The translations under genes were made by a program, and so were the position numbers. A DNA stretch of 64,000 nt from the NCBI GenBank assembly GCA_963814355.1, contig CAWFCZ010000023.1, positions 1 to 64,000 on the forward strand, read 5' to 3'. Below are positions 53,053 through 62,292 of this stretch, piece after piece. Source of the DNA: JADGOV01 sp963814355 (GTDB lineage: Bacteria > Actinomycetota > Actinomycetes > JADGOV01). Every line of letters begins with the position of its first letter. The first letter of the stretch is position 1. Under the pieces are notes generated by a model. The model ran no database searches, had not been told where the DNA came from, and saw only the letters and a list, made by a program, of their open reading frames with translations.

Positions 53053-55587
53053 TCAGCTCGTGGCGATGGCCGCCAGCACGTCCTGGCGGGCTGCCCGGCG
53101 GGCCGGCAATACGGCGGCCAGCACGCCGATAACGGCGGCCAACACGATGTAGAGCGCTAGGGACGTCCACGGAATGACCAACGTCCGGACGCCCTGATCA
53201 GCCAGCGCCTTGACCAGCGCCCAACCGAATCCCATTCCCACGGCCACGCCGAGTACGGCTCCGAAGACGGCAATGATCACGGACTCCAGTCGAACCATCC
53301 GGCGGAGCTGCCGGCGGCTCATGCCGACCGCTCGCAGCAGCCCAATCTCGTGGGTTCGCTCGAAAACGCTGAGCGCAAGGGTGTTGACGATGCCGAGCGC
53401 CGCGATCAGGACGGCGAGCGCCAGCAGTACGAGCACGAAGCCCAGGATCTGGTTGATCTGCTTGCGCTGGTCCGCCTTGAACTCGGCCTGATCCTTCACC
53501 GAGATGTTCGGTGAGAGGGCCGCCGCCGCCTCGACGGTCTTGCGGACTTGGGCCACCGGAGCGTTCGGCGCGGCGGTTACCGCCACCACCGAGTCCAGCG
53601 AGTCGGTGAAGTTCTTTTCGAAGGTCGCGGTGGACACCAGATAGCTGCCGATCAGCTGGTTGTCCTTGAAGATGCCACCGATCCGCAGGCTGGTTCGACC
53701 CGTCTTGCCGAACACCACAGGCAGCCGCTGTCCGACCGTCCAGTGCTTGTTCTTCGCCGTCTTGGCGTCGATGAGCAGTGCGCCGTCCGTCATCGAATCT
53801 GCGCTGCCGGCGATCATGTCCAGCTGCACGGTCCGCTGGACAGTCGCCGGTTGGGTACCGGTGAGCTGAGTGGTGCTACCTCCGATCTTGGCCGCACCGA
53901 GCCGGAAGGACGAGACCGCGGCCACCCCCGGAGCGCCGTTGAGTCGCTCGGCGACGGTCCGGCTGAACGGAGTGAAGCTGGAGGTGGTGAGCACGAAGTC
54001 GGCCCCGAGGCTGCGGTCGATGACCTCATTGGAACTCTGCTTGATCGAAGCTGACATCACCGTCATCGCCGCGACCAGAGCCAGTCCGACCATCAGTGCG
54101 GACGCGGTGGCCGCCGTGCGCCGCGGGTTGCGCAGCGCGTTGTCCCGGGCCAGTCGGCCGGCATAGCTCACCCGGGCGACAGGTGCCCCAACAATCCGGA
54201 CCACCGGTTGACTGATGTACGGCGAGAGTGCGGTGACTCCGAGGAACACCCCCATGGCACCAACGCCCACGAGTGCAACGGGCTGCCCGCTGGTACCGGC
54301 CAGACCGGCGATCAGTAGGCCGGCACCGGCGGCCACCAGCACTGCGCCGACGATCGCTCGGCGACGCAGTGTCGCACCGGGCAGCGCCACGTCGTCACGC
54401 AGCGCCGCCATCGGCGGGATGCGGGCCGCGTGTCGGGCCGGCAGGTAGGCGGCGGCCATGGTGACCCCGACGCCGAGCAGGTACGCCCAGATCGGGGTGC
54501 GGACCGCCACCGTGAGCCCGGTCGCCGGGATGTCGGCCCCGAAGGCCTTGAACAGCAGCTGCAACAGCTTCGCCACCCCGAGGCCCGCGGCCAGGCCGAC
54601 GGTGGAGGCAACCAGTCCCACCAGCAGCGACTCACCCAGCACGGAAAGGGTGACCTGGCGTCGGCTGGCCCCCAGCGCGCGCAGCAGCGCCATCTCCTTG
54701 GACCGCTGGGCCACCAGCATGGTGAAGGTGTTGAAGATGATGAAGGATCCGACGAAGAGCGAGATCGCCGCGAACACCAGCAGGAAGACATTCAGGAACT
54801 TCAACGCTGATTTGATGGAGTTGGAACTCTCCGCCGACAATTGCTTACCGGTGATCGCTTCGTACCCGGCGGGCAGCACTGCCCGTACCCGGTCGCGGAG
54901 CTCCACCTGTGAGACCCCGGGGGACGCGGCTAGGTCGATGGAGGTGTAGGTGCCCGGCGTGCCGAGCAGTCGCTGCGCCGACCCCGGGGCGAAGGCGGTG
55001 ATCGTCGCTCCGGCGAGGTTGCCGGTGGAGCCGAACTTGAAAACACCCACCACCCGCTGACGCTGCGGCGGCCCCTTGAGCAACACGGTGATCGTGTCAC
55101 CGACCTTGATGCCGCCGTCGGACGCTGTGTTGGCGTCGATGGCCACCTCGTCGGCGGCCTTCGGGCCGCGTCCGGCGATCAGCCGCAGTGGTGTCAGGCT
55201 CGAGTCGGTCCATACTTCGCCCAGGCCGGGCGCCCCCTGGCCGCCGATGACCTTGTTCGTCGTCGGGTTCACGACCTGGGCGTAGCCTTCGACATTGCCG
55301 ACCGCCTCGCGTACCCCCGGCACTGCCCGGACGGTGTCGAGCAGTGCCGCCGGGACCGGCTCGCGCTGGTCGCCGGTGTTCTGGTTGCTGCTGAACTCGC
55401 TGTGCGCCCGGACATTGACTGCGGTATTGCGATTGGCGTCGGCGAACAGCCGGTCGAACGTGGAGTTGATCGTGTCGGTGAGCACCAGGGTGCCCACGAC
55501 AAAGGCCACCCCGAGCACCACCGAGACAGTGGTCAGGGCAAGTCGCAGCTTGTGCCCGAGCGCGCTTTTGAGCGTGGCGCGGAACAT
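53053..55587 (-). CDS. ABC transporter permease with FtsX/MacB-like repeats
   Basis: 844 residues. N-terminal helix (LALTTVSVVLGVAFVVGTLV), long extracytoplasmic region, two FtsX-type permease units (AAISLFVGSFIIFNTFTMLV; VLVLLALAVLIAALGIVNTL, FERTHEIGLLRAVGMSRRQL) and a C-terminal three-helix set. Together with the overlapping ATPase gene it forms an export or lipoprotein-release-type transporter. Substrate unknown. Convergent with sat/cysC. Confidence 0.9.
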   Translation of the reverse strand: MFRATLKSALGHKLRLALTTVSVVLGVAFVVGTLVLTDTINSTFDRLFADANRNTAVNVRAHSEFSSNQNTGDQREPVPAALLDTVRAVPGVREAVGNVEGYAQVVNPTTNKVIGGQGAPGLGEVWTDSSLTPLRLIAGRGPKAADEVAIDANTASDGGIKVGDTITVLLKGPPQRQRVVGVFKFGSTGNLAGATITAFAPGSAQRLLGTPGTYTSIDLAASPGVSQVELRDRVRAVLPAGYEAITGKQLSAESSNSIKSALKFLNVFLLVFAAISLFVGSFIIFNTFTMLVAQRSKEMALLRALGASRRQVTLSVLGESLLVGLVASTVGLAAGLGVAKLLQLLFKAFGADIPATGLTVAVRTPIWAYLLGVGVTMAAAYLPARHAARIPPMAALRDDVALPGATLRRRAIVGAVLVAAGAGLLIAGLAGTSGQPVALVGVGAMGVFLGVTALSPYISQPVVRIVGAPVARVSYAGRLARDNALRNPRRTAATASALMVGLALVAAMTVMSASIKQSSNEVIDRSLGADFVLTTSSFTPFSRTVAERLNGAPGVAAVSSFRLGAAKIGGSTTQLTGTQPATVQRTVQLDMIAGSADSMTDGALLIDAKTAKNKHWTVGQRLPVVFGKTGRTSLRIGGIFKDNQLIGSYLVSTATFEKNFTDSLDSVVAVTAAPNAPVAQVRKTVEAAAALSPNISVKDQAEFKADQRKQINQILGFVLVLLALAVLIAALGIVNTLALSVFERTHEIGLLRAVGMSRRQLRRMVRLESVIIAVFGAVLGVAVGMGFGWALVKALADQGVRTLVIPWTSLALYIVLAAVIGVLAAVLPARRAARQDVLAAIATS

Positions 55588-56363
55588 CAGGCCTCCGCCG
55601 GCAACTCGATGCGCTTGATGTTGTCCAGCACGCGGTCGGCGGTCGGGTTGGCCATGTCGTCAACCAGCCCCCCGTCGGCCAGGAACAGTGCTCGATCGGC
55701 GTAGGAGGCTGCCACCGGGTCGTGGGTCACCATGATCACTGTTTGGTTCATCTCACTGACGGAGCGGCGCAGAAAGCCGAGAACCTCAGCGCCCGCCCTG
55801 GAGTCGAGGTTGCCGGTGGGCTCGTCGGCGAAAACGACATCGGGGCGGCTGGCGAGCGCCCGGGCGCATGCCACCCGCTGCTGCTGCCCGCCGGAGAGCT
55901 CGTTCGGGCGATGCTTGAGGCGATCGCCCAGCCCGACGACAGTAATGACCGTATCGAGCCACTCCGCGTCCGGTTTGCGGCCGGCCAGGTCGATCGGCAG
56001 GGTGATGTTCTCCAGCGCGTTCAACGTCGGCACCAAATTGAAGGACTGGAAAACGAAGCCGACTCGGTCCCGGCGCAGCGCGGTCAGCCGCTTGTCGTCC
56101 AAGCTGGTGAGATCGGTGTCGCCGATGTACACCGACCCGCCCGTCACGCTGTCCAGTCCGGCGAGGCAGTGCAGCAGCGTCGACTTTCCCGACCCGGACG
56201 GGCCCATGATCGCGGTGAAGTGGCCTCGGGCGAAGGTGACGGAGACCTCCCGCAGGGCGGTCACGCTCGTCTCGCCCGTGCCGTAGACCTTGCTCAGCCG
56301 CTCCGCCCGCACTGCCGCGACCATCTCGGTTACCGCTGGCGTCGGGGTGAACGCGGTGGACAT
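55587..56363 (-). CDS. ABC transporter ATP-binding protein (MacB/LolD-type)
   Basis: 258 residues. Walker A GPSGSGKSTLLHCLAGLD, Q-loop FVFQSFNLVPTLNALENI, signature LSGGQQQRVACARAL, Walker B DVVFADEPTGNLDS and H-loop VTHDPVAASYADRAL. Its last base overlaps the permease start, so both are one unit. AGGAGG precedes the ATG. Confidence 0.95.
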   Translation of the reverse strand: MSTAFTPTPAVTEMVAAVRAERLSKVYGTGETSVTALREVSVTFARGHFTAIMGPSGSGKSTLLHCLAGLDSVTGGSVYIGDTDLTSLDDKRLTALRRDRVGFVFQSFNLVPTLNALENITLPIDLAGRKPDAEWLDTVITVVGLGDRLKHRPNELSGGQQQRVACARALASRPDVVFADEPTGNLDSRAGAEVLGFLRRSVSEMNQTVIMVTHDPVAASYADRALFLADGGLVDDMANPTADRVLDNIKRIELPAEA

Positions 56364-56737
56364 CGTGCCTCCTGAACCTCGAAAGTGGCTGGTGCTCGAA
56401 AGTGGCTGGGGCTCGGCAGCGGGTGGGCAGCGGTCTCGAACGGCCCGGTGACGGTCCGCCTTCGGTCGAGGCCGATCGGGAAAGGCGCCGCCGACCGAGA
56501 TCTCGCACCGGCCCGATCATGGCGGCTTCGGGTGCCACCCGCACCTGAATATCGGGTGAACTCTGGCATTGCGCAGTCCATAGGCTAGCTCACCCTGACC
56601 GCCGGTTGCGGTGACCCGAGGGTGCGGGGATCACCCGCGGAGGGATCACCCGCGCGGCCGGCGCCGGGGAGTGGCCGCAGGCTGGGACGGCGGTAGGACA
56701 AGACCGGCAAGCGCCAGGGGCGCCAACCGCACGCGGT
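56364..56737. other. Intergenic region, 374 bp
   Basis: No gene seen. Contains the 17-bp leader repeats of the ABC operon at 56378-56411 and a 15-bp-period direct repeat of GGGATCACCCGCG at 56627-56654 close to the esterase stop. Should hold the ABC operon promoter. Confidence 0.45.
56378..56411. repeat. 17-bp direct repeat (two units) in the ABC-operon leader
   Basis: CTCGAAAGTGGCTGGTG at 56378 and CTCGAAAGTGGCTGGGG at 56395, contiguous, ending about 15 bases from the ATPase start codon. Position just before the ribosome site suggests regulation of transcription or translation. Confidence 0.55.
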
Positions 56738-57775
56738 CTATGCGAGGGAGAGCGTGCGCGCAAGGTAGCCGAGCGAGAGCGGGTACCGGTAGTCGATGCC
56801 CATATGGCCGGCGTCGAACAGCTCGAAGGCGACGTCAGTCACGCCGATCTTGCCGAGCTCGTCGCGAAACGCCTCCGCCCCCAGGTCCAGGAACCACTCG
56901 TCGCGGGTCCCGCCGTCGATCCAGATTGCCCGCATCCCGCGCAGCGCCTCGGCATGGGCCGGCGCCATCCGAACCGGGTCCCAGGCCAGCCAACGGTCCC
57001 AGACGTCGTCGATCAGACGGCCGGTCCGCGGGTCGAACGGCAGGTGCACCGTGCCATCGTCGTCGGCGGAGAACGCCGCCGCGCAGCCGTAGGTGAGCGC
57101 GAGCAGGCCGTCCGTCTCCCGGCTCATCGCCGGGCTGGCGGCCGGCCGGGACCGGAAGTCGGCCCAGAAGTTGTCGAAGGAACCGTCATAGTCGCGCAGT
57201 GCGCGGGCGGCCTTGCCGAACTCCGGGATGTAACACAGCTCGTAGAGCGCGTCGCCGGCATGGGTGGCCAGCCCGCCGAAGAGATCGGGCCGCAGCATCG
57301 GCGTGATCATGGCGCCGAACCCGCCGCTGGACTTGCCGCTGATCCCGCGGTGGGCGGCCGAGGCCAGCGTTCGGTAGCGGCCGTCGACGTAGGGGACGAT
57401 CTCCTCGCAGAGGTAGGTGTGGTACCGGCCGGTGCCGGGAGAGTCGACGAACTGGCTGCCGCCGTAGGACGTCCAGGCATCCACCCAGACCACGATCGCC
57501 GGCGGCGCCTCGCCACGTGCGAACAGCGCGTCGCAGGCCTCCGGGAAGGTCTGGCGGAAGGGCGACCGGTTGCGCCACATCGCCACGGTGCCGGTGTAGC
57601 CCTGCAGGAGGTAGATGCTGGGGTACCGGCGGTCGGGATCATCGGCGTAACCGGGTGGCAGGTACACCCACAGCGGGCGAGTCGCCGCGTCCCCAAGAGG
57701 GTTGTCGCGCAACGCCACGCTGTCCACCAGCACCTCCTCGAACCTGCCGGCGAAATCGTAGGACCACGGCAGCAT
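56738..57775 (-). CDS. Esterase family protein (alpha/beta hydrolase, enterochelin-esterase-like)
   Basis: 345 residues. PLWVYLPPGYADDPDRRYPS opening, nucleophile elbow RGISGKSSGGFGAMI and late catalytic His in ELFDAGHMGIDYRYP. The putative-esterase family includes FghA, esterase D and mycolyltransferase-like proteins. No signal peptide, so cytoplasmic. Could deacylate a sugar or siderophore; not assigned. Confidence 0.85.
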   Translation of the reverse strand: MLPWSYDFAGRFEEVLVDSVALRDNPLGDAATRPLWVYLPPGYADDPDRRYPSIYLLQGYTGTVAMWRNRSPFRQTFPEACDALFARGEAPPAIVVWVDAWTSYGGSQFVDSPGTGRYHTYLCEEIVPYVDGRYRTLASAAHRGISGKSSGGFGAMITPMLRPDLFGGLATHAGDALYELCYIPEFGKAARALRDYDGSFDNFWADFRSRPAASPAMSRETDGLLALTYGCAAAFSADDDGTVHLPFDPRTGRLIDDVWDRWLAWDPVRMAPAHAEALRGMRAIWIDGGTRDEWFLDLGAEAFRDELGKIGVTDVAFELFDAGHMGIDYRYPLSLGYLARTLSLA

Positions 57776-57905
57776 GGGCTACTCCTTCTCGGCCGGCCAG
57801 CGGCCAAACGCGTTCCGGTAAAAGCCTGGGGGGCACGTCGGGTACGCCGGCCCCCGGCGGGCCGGCCAGCCCCGCACCACGCCGGCACGCCGTACCCTCA
57901 AGTGT

Positions 57906-59045
57906 GTGTCAGCTCCCGGCAATTCCGCCAAGAGTCCCGACCTGTTCGTCGGTCGGATCCTCGGCATCCCGATCTACCTCGGACCGTCGTGGTTCTTCGT
58001 CGCGCTGCTGCTCACCGTGCTGTACGCGCCCGACGTCGAGCGTGCCGTCGGCGGTATCGGCGGGCGCAGCTACCTGGTGTCGTTCTCCTTCGCCCTGCTG
58101 CTCTACGGCTCGGTACTGATCCACGAGCTGGGACACTCGCTGGTGGCCCGCCGCCTTGGCCTACCGGTGCGGCGGATCACGCTGCACGCGTTCGTCGGGC
58201 TGTCCGAGATCGAGAAGGAAGCGCCGACCCCGGCCAAGGAAGCGCTGGTCGCGGCCGCCGGCCCGGCGATGTCGGTGGTGTTGGCGCTCGGCGCGGCCGG
58301 GCTCGTCCCGCAGCTGGAGCGGGGCACCGTGCCCCGGGTGCTGGCGGTCGGGCTCATGCTGTCCAATGCCATCATCGCGGTGCTCAACCTGCTGCCCGGT
58401 CTGCCGCTGGACGGCGGGCGGGTGTTCCGGGCCGCCGTCTGGCAGGTGAGCCGAAACCCCTTGCAGGCCACCACGGCCGCGGCCTGGGCCGGGCGCGTCG
58501 TGGGGATCGCCGTCGGGGTCGCCGGGATCGGTTGGGGCAGCCGGTCGGGCGGCAGCGCCGGCCTGTACAACGTCGTGGTCGCGGTCTTCGTGGGGTGGTT
58601 CATCTATGCCGGCGCCTCCGGCGCGCTGCGATCGGCGAAGGTGCAGACCGTCCTGCCCCACCTACAGGCGAGGACGCTGACCAGGCGGGCCCTTCCGGTG
58701 CTCCCCGACGTACCGCTGGCCGAGGCGCTGCGGCGCCTGACGCTCGCCAGTGCGCGGGCGATGGTGGTGATCGACGGCGACGGCCGGCCGACCGCGATCG
58801 TCTCCGAAGCGGCGGTGGCCGCCGTCCCCGAAGCCCGGCGACCCTGGGTGGGGGTGGGCACCCTGGCCCGGTCGCTGGGAGCGGGCACCACGCTCGATGC
58901 CGATCTGGCCGGCTCGGATTTGTTGGCCGCGCTGCAGGCCGCCCCGGCCGAAGACCACCTGGTCACCGAAACCGGTGGCCGAATCTACGGCGTGCTCAAC
59001 ACCGGCGACGTGGCGGCCGCCCTGAGCGGCGCGGCCCCCCGGTGA
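57906..59045 (+). CDS. Site-2 protease family protein (M50) with CBS-like tail
   Basis: 379 residues. Several membrane helices; zinc site HELGH in VLIHELGHSLVARRLG and the second ligand in NLLPGLPLDGGRVFRAA. The C-terminal ~120 residues look like a CBS pair (LAEALRRLTLASARAMVVID). Belongs to the Rv2625c-like group. GTG 57906 start. Stop overlaps the trmI start. Confidence 0.9.
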   Translation: MSAPGNSAKSPDLFVGRILGIPIYLGPSWFFVALLLTVLYAPDVERAVGGIGGRSYLVSFSFALLLYGSVLIHELGHSLVARRLGLPVRRITLHAFVGLSEIEKEAPTPAKEALVAAAGPAMSVVLALGAAGLVPQLERGTVPRVLAVGLMLSNAIIAVLNLLPGLPLDGGRVFRAAVWQVSRNPLQATTAAAWAGRVVGIAVGVAGIGWGSRSGGSAGLYNVVVAVFVGWFIYAGASGALRSAKVQTVLPHLQARTLTRRALPVLPDVPLAEALRRLTLASARAMVVIDGDGRPTAIVSEAAVAAVPEARRPWVGVGTLARSLGAGTTLDADLAGSDLLAALQAAPAEDHLVTETGGRIYGVLNTGDVAAALSGAAPR

Positions 59046-59929
59046 CTTCCGGCGCCCCGTTGGCCGACGGCGAAGACGTCCAACTGACAGACGTCAAGGG
59101 TCGCCACCACACGATCACGCTGAGGACCGGCAAGGAGTTCCACACCCACCGCGGCGCCTTCGCCCACGATGACGTCATCGGGGGGCCGGAGGGGGTGGTG
59201 GTCAAGACCAGCAGCGGCGCGCCGTACCTGGTGCTCCGGCCGTTGCTGGCCGACTACACCCTCGCGATGCCAAGGGGCGCCGCCGTCGTCTACCCCAAGG
59301 ACGCGGCCCAGATCCTGTACCACGGCGACATCTTCCCCGGCGCCCGCGTCGTCGAGGCCGGAGCCGGGTCCGGGGCGTTGAGTTGCGCGCTGTTGCGGGC
59401 CGTCGGGGATCGCGGGCTGGTCTTCTCTTACGAGCGCCGGGCGGATTTCGCCGAGGTGGCCCGGCGCAACGTCGAACGCTTCTTCGGCGGCCCGCATCCG
59501 GCCTGGAGGCTCACCGTCGGCGACCTTGCGGAGTCGTTGAGTGAGGCGGAGGTCGATCGGGTCGTCCTGGACATGCTGGCGCCCTGGGAGGTACTCGAGG
59601 CGGTGTCCGCGGCGCTCCGCCCCGGTGGTGTGCTCTGCAGCTACGTGGCCACCACGACACAGCTCGCCCGCACCGTCGAGGCGCTGCGCGCCGCCGGGAT
59701 GTTCACCGAGCCGGCGGCGTGGGAGTGCCTGGTCCGCGGCTGGCATGTGGAGGGGCTAGCCGTGCGCCCCGATCATCGCATGATCGGACACACCGGGTTT
59801 TTGATCACCAGCCGTCGGCTGGCCGACGGGGTCGCCCCGCCTCCCCGTCGTCGGCGGCCCGCGAAGGGGGCCCAAGGGGAGGCCGAGGAGGAACCGACTG
59901 CCGAAGGGCATTCCCCGACCTGGCCCTGA
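59042..59929 (+). CDS. trmI: tRNA (adenine(58)-N(1))-methyltransferase
   Basis: About 295 residues. N-terminal beta domain (THRGAFAHDDVIGGPEGVVV), SAM-binding ARVVEAGAGSGALSCALLR, catalytic region DRVVLDMLAPWEVL and PDHRMIGHTGFLITSRR. Makes m1A58 in the tRNA T-loop, as known for the Mycobacterium enzyme. Overlaps the site-2 protease by 4 bp. A much longer open frame upstream is not coding. A basic, Pro-rich tail ends it. Confidence 0.93.
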   Translation: MTSGAPLADGEDVQLTDVKGRHHTITLRTGKEFHTHRGAFAHDDVIGGPEGVVVKTSSGAPYLVLRPLLADYTLAMPRGAAVVYPKDAAQILYHGDIFPGARVVEAGAGSGALSCALLRAVGDRGLVFSYERRADFAEVARRNVERFFGGPHPAWRLTVGDLAESLSEAEVDRVVLDMLAPWEVLEAVSAALRPGGVLCSYVATTTQLARTVEALRAAGMFTEPAAWECLVRGWHVEGLAVRPDHRMIGHTGFLITSRRLADGVAPPPRRRRPAKGAQGEAEEEPTAEGHSPTWP

Positions 59930-59948
59930 ACCGGACGGCCGCTGGACC

Positions 59949-60272
59949 TCAGGCGTCCGGCCCGGCAACCGCCACGCCGTCCCGGTCGGTGACGAAAATG
60001 CACTCGCCGGGGCATTCCTTGGCGGCGTCAAGCACCTCAAGCACCAAGCCGGGCGGTACCGGTACCCGGGCGCCGGCCTCCAGCCGAAGCTCGCCGTCGG
60101 GTTCCTTGACGTAGGCCAACCCGTCGATGTCGAACTCGAAGACCTCCGGCGCCACCTGGACGCACAGTCCGTCCCCGGTGCACAGGTCCTGATCGACGCG
60201 CACCTCGAGCCCTGTGGACTGCGCCACGTCCGGCGCCGCGGCGACCGGTGCGGAGCCCGCGGCGACCGTCAT
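59949..60272 (-). CDS. Ferredoxin (single cluster)
   Basis: 107 residues. Cysteine pattern LCTGDGLC (C-x5-C), then CPGEC; the spacing fits a [3Fe-4S]- or [4Fe-4S]-type actinobacterial ferredoxin with an N-terminal extension of ~28 residues. Electron acceptor or donor unknown. Convergent with trmI and divergent from mpa. Ferredoxin genes beside mpa/arc are seen in other actinobacteria. Confidence 0.85.
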   Translation of the reverse strand: MTVAAGSAPVAAAPDVAQSTGLEVRVDQDLCTGDGLCVQVAPEVFEFDIDGLAYVKEPDGELRLEAGARVPVPPGLVLEVLDAAKECPGECIFVTDRDGVAVAGPDA

Positions 60273-60493
60273 CGACGTCGTCCTCCCTATGACTTAGACG
60301 TGCTGGCCCAGGTGCTGCCTGCGACCGTGTATCGGCGGGGCTCGGGCGCCCTCTTGACGATAACCCGGCCCGGACGCGCCTGCCGCAGACAGGCCGGCGA
60401 TCGGGCAACCCGGCCGGTGCCGTGAGAGATCCCGGTAATCGGGTAGCTACGGCGGTACGCTCGGATGGTCGGCCGTCGAGGAGGTGCACGCTC

Positions 60494-62260
60494 ATGTCGA
60501 GTCGGGAAGACGCGGAAGGGCGCGCGACGCGCTTCGAGAAGGAAGTACACGAACTTCAGACCCACGTGTCCTTCCTCCGCGAGGAGATTGCGCTGCTGCA
60601 GCGCCGGCTTGCCGAATCCCCGCACACCTCGCGCGCCCTCGAGCAGCGCCTGGCCGACGCCCAGGCCAACCTGTCCGGGGTGATCAGCCAGAATGACCGG
60701 CTGGTCACGACGTTGCGCGAGGCCCGCGACCAGATCGTGACCCTCAAGGAGGAAGTCGACCGCTTGGCCCAACCGCCGTCGGGTTACGGCGTCTTTCTCG
60801 GCCACCACGACGACGACACCGTGGATGTGTTCACCGGTGGCCGCAAGCTGCGGGTGACGGTGTCCCCCTCGGTGGAAATCTCCGAGCTTCGCAAGGGCCA
60901 GGAGGTCATGCTCAACGAGGCGCTGAACGTGGTTCGGGCGCTGGCCTTCGAACGCCAGGGCGAGATCGTCATGCTCAAGGAGATCCTGGAGGGCGGCGAC
61001 CGCGCACTGGTCATCGGGCACACCGACGAAGAGCGCGTGGTCATGCTGGCCGACAGCCTCACCGACGCGCCGATCCGAGCGGGCGACTCGCTGCTGCTGG
61101 AGACCCGCTCGGGTTACGCCTACGAGCGCATCCCCAAGGCCGAGGTCGAAGAGCTCGTACTGGAGGAAGTGCCGGACATCGACTACGCCGCGATCGGCGG
61201 GCTGGCCAGCCAGATCGAGCAGATCCGTGACGCGGTGGAGTTGCCGTACCTGCACGGCGAACTGTTCACCGAGCACCAGCTCAAGCCACCGAAGGGCGTG
61301 CTGCTCTACGGGCCACCCGGCTGCGGGAAGACGCTGATCGCCAAGGCGGTGGCGAACTCGCTGGCCAAGAAGGTCGCCGAGGTCACCGGCAAGCCGGAGG
61401 GCCGGTCCTTCTTCCTCAACATCAAGGGTCCGGAGCTGCTGAACAAGTACGTCGGGGAGACCGAGAGGCACATCCGACTGGTGTTCCAGCGCGCCCGGGA
61501 GAAGGCGAGTGAGGGAACCCCGGTCATCGTGTTCTTCGACGAGATGGACTCGATCTTCCGTACCCGGGGATCCGGGGTGTCCAGCGACGTGGAGAACACC
61601 ATCGTCCCGCAGTTGCTGTCCGAGATCGACGGCGTGGAGGGTCTGGAGAACGTCCTGGTCATCGGCGCCTCGAACCGCGAGGACATGATCGACCCGGCGA
61701 TCCTGCGTCCGGGCCGGCTCGACGTAAAGATCAAGATCGAGCGTCCGGACGCGGAGGCGGCTCGGGACATCTTCTCCAAGTACATCACCGCCGACCTGCC
61801 GCTGCACATCGAGGATCTCACCGAGAACGACAGCAGCCGGGAGGCGACTGTCGCGGCCATGATCCAGCGGGTGGTCGAGCGGATGTACACCGAGACCGAG
61901 GACAACCGGTTCCTCGAGGTGACCTACGCCAACGGTGACAAGGAGGTCCTGTACTTCAAGGACTTCAACTCCGGCGCCATGATCGAGAACATCGTCTCGC
62001 GGGCCAAGAAGATGGCGATCAAGGACTTTCTGGCCACCAGCCAGAAGGGGCTGCGCATGCAGCATCTGATGGCCGCCTGCATCGACGAGTTCAAGGAGAA
62101 CGAGGACCTGCCCAATACCACCAACCCCGACGACTGGGCGCGGATATCGGGCAAGAAGGGCGAGCGGATCGTCTACATCCGGACCTTGATCTCCGGCAAG
62201 CAAGGCACCGAGGCCGGCCGGTCGATCGACACCGTAGCCAATACCGGGCAGTACCTCTGA
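60494..62260 (+). CDS. mpa: Proteasome-associated AAA ATPase (Mpa/ARC)
   Basis: 588 residues. N-terminal coiled coil (residues ~10-85) that captures pupylated substrates, OB-like domains, Walker A LLYGPPGCGKTLIAKAV near residue 271, Walker B VIVFFDEMDSIF, and the C-terminal QYL that docks into the 20S proteasome. GAGGAGG nine bases before the ATG. Unfolds Pup-tagged proteins. Confidence 0.96.
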   Translation: MSSREDAEGRATRFEKEVHELQTHVSFLREEIALLQRRLAESPHTSRALEQRLADAQANLSGVISQNDRLVTTLREARDQIVTLKEEVDRLAQPPSGYGVFLGHHDDDTVDVFTGGRKLRVTVSPSVEISELRKGQEVMLNEALNVVRALAFERQGEIVMLKEILEGGDRALVIGHTDEERVVMLADSLTDAPIRAGDSLLLETRSGYAYERIPKAEVEELVLEEVPDIDYAAIGGLASQIEQIRDAVELPYLHGELFTEHQLKPPKGVLLYGPPGCGKTLIAKAVANSLAKKVAEVTGKPEGRSFFLNIKGPELLNKYVGETERHIRLVFQRAREKASEGTPVIVFFDEMDSIFRTRGSGVSSDVENTIVPQLLSEIDGVEGLENVLVIGASNREDMIDPAILRPGRLDVKIKIERPDAEAARDIFSKYITADLPLHIEDLTENDSSREATVAAMIQRVVERMYTETEDNRFLEVTYANGDKEVLYFKDFNSGAMIENIVSRAKKMAIKDFLATSQKGLRMQHLMAACIDEFKENEDLPNTTNPDDWARISGKKGERIVYIRTLISGKQGTEAGRSIDTVANTGQYL

Positions 62261-62292
62261 GCCCGCGGCCGGCCGACGCCTAGGCTGGCTAA

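Noticed and set aside
56804..59041. Upstream extension of the trmI reading frame (over 700 codons)
   Set aside because: Runs antisense through the esterase and then in another frame of the site-2 protease gene; only the part from GTG 59042 matches the methyltransferase family.
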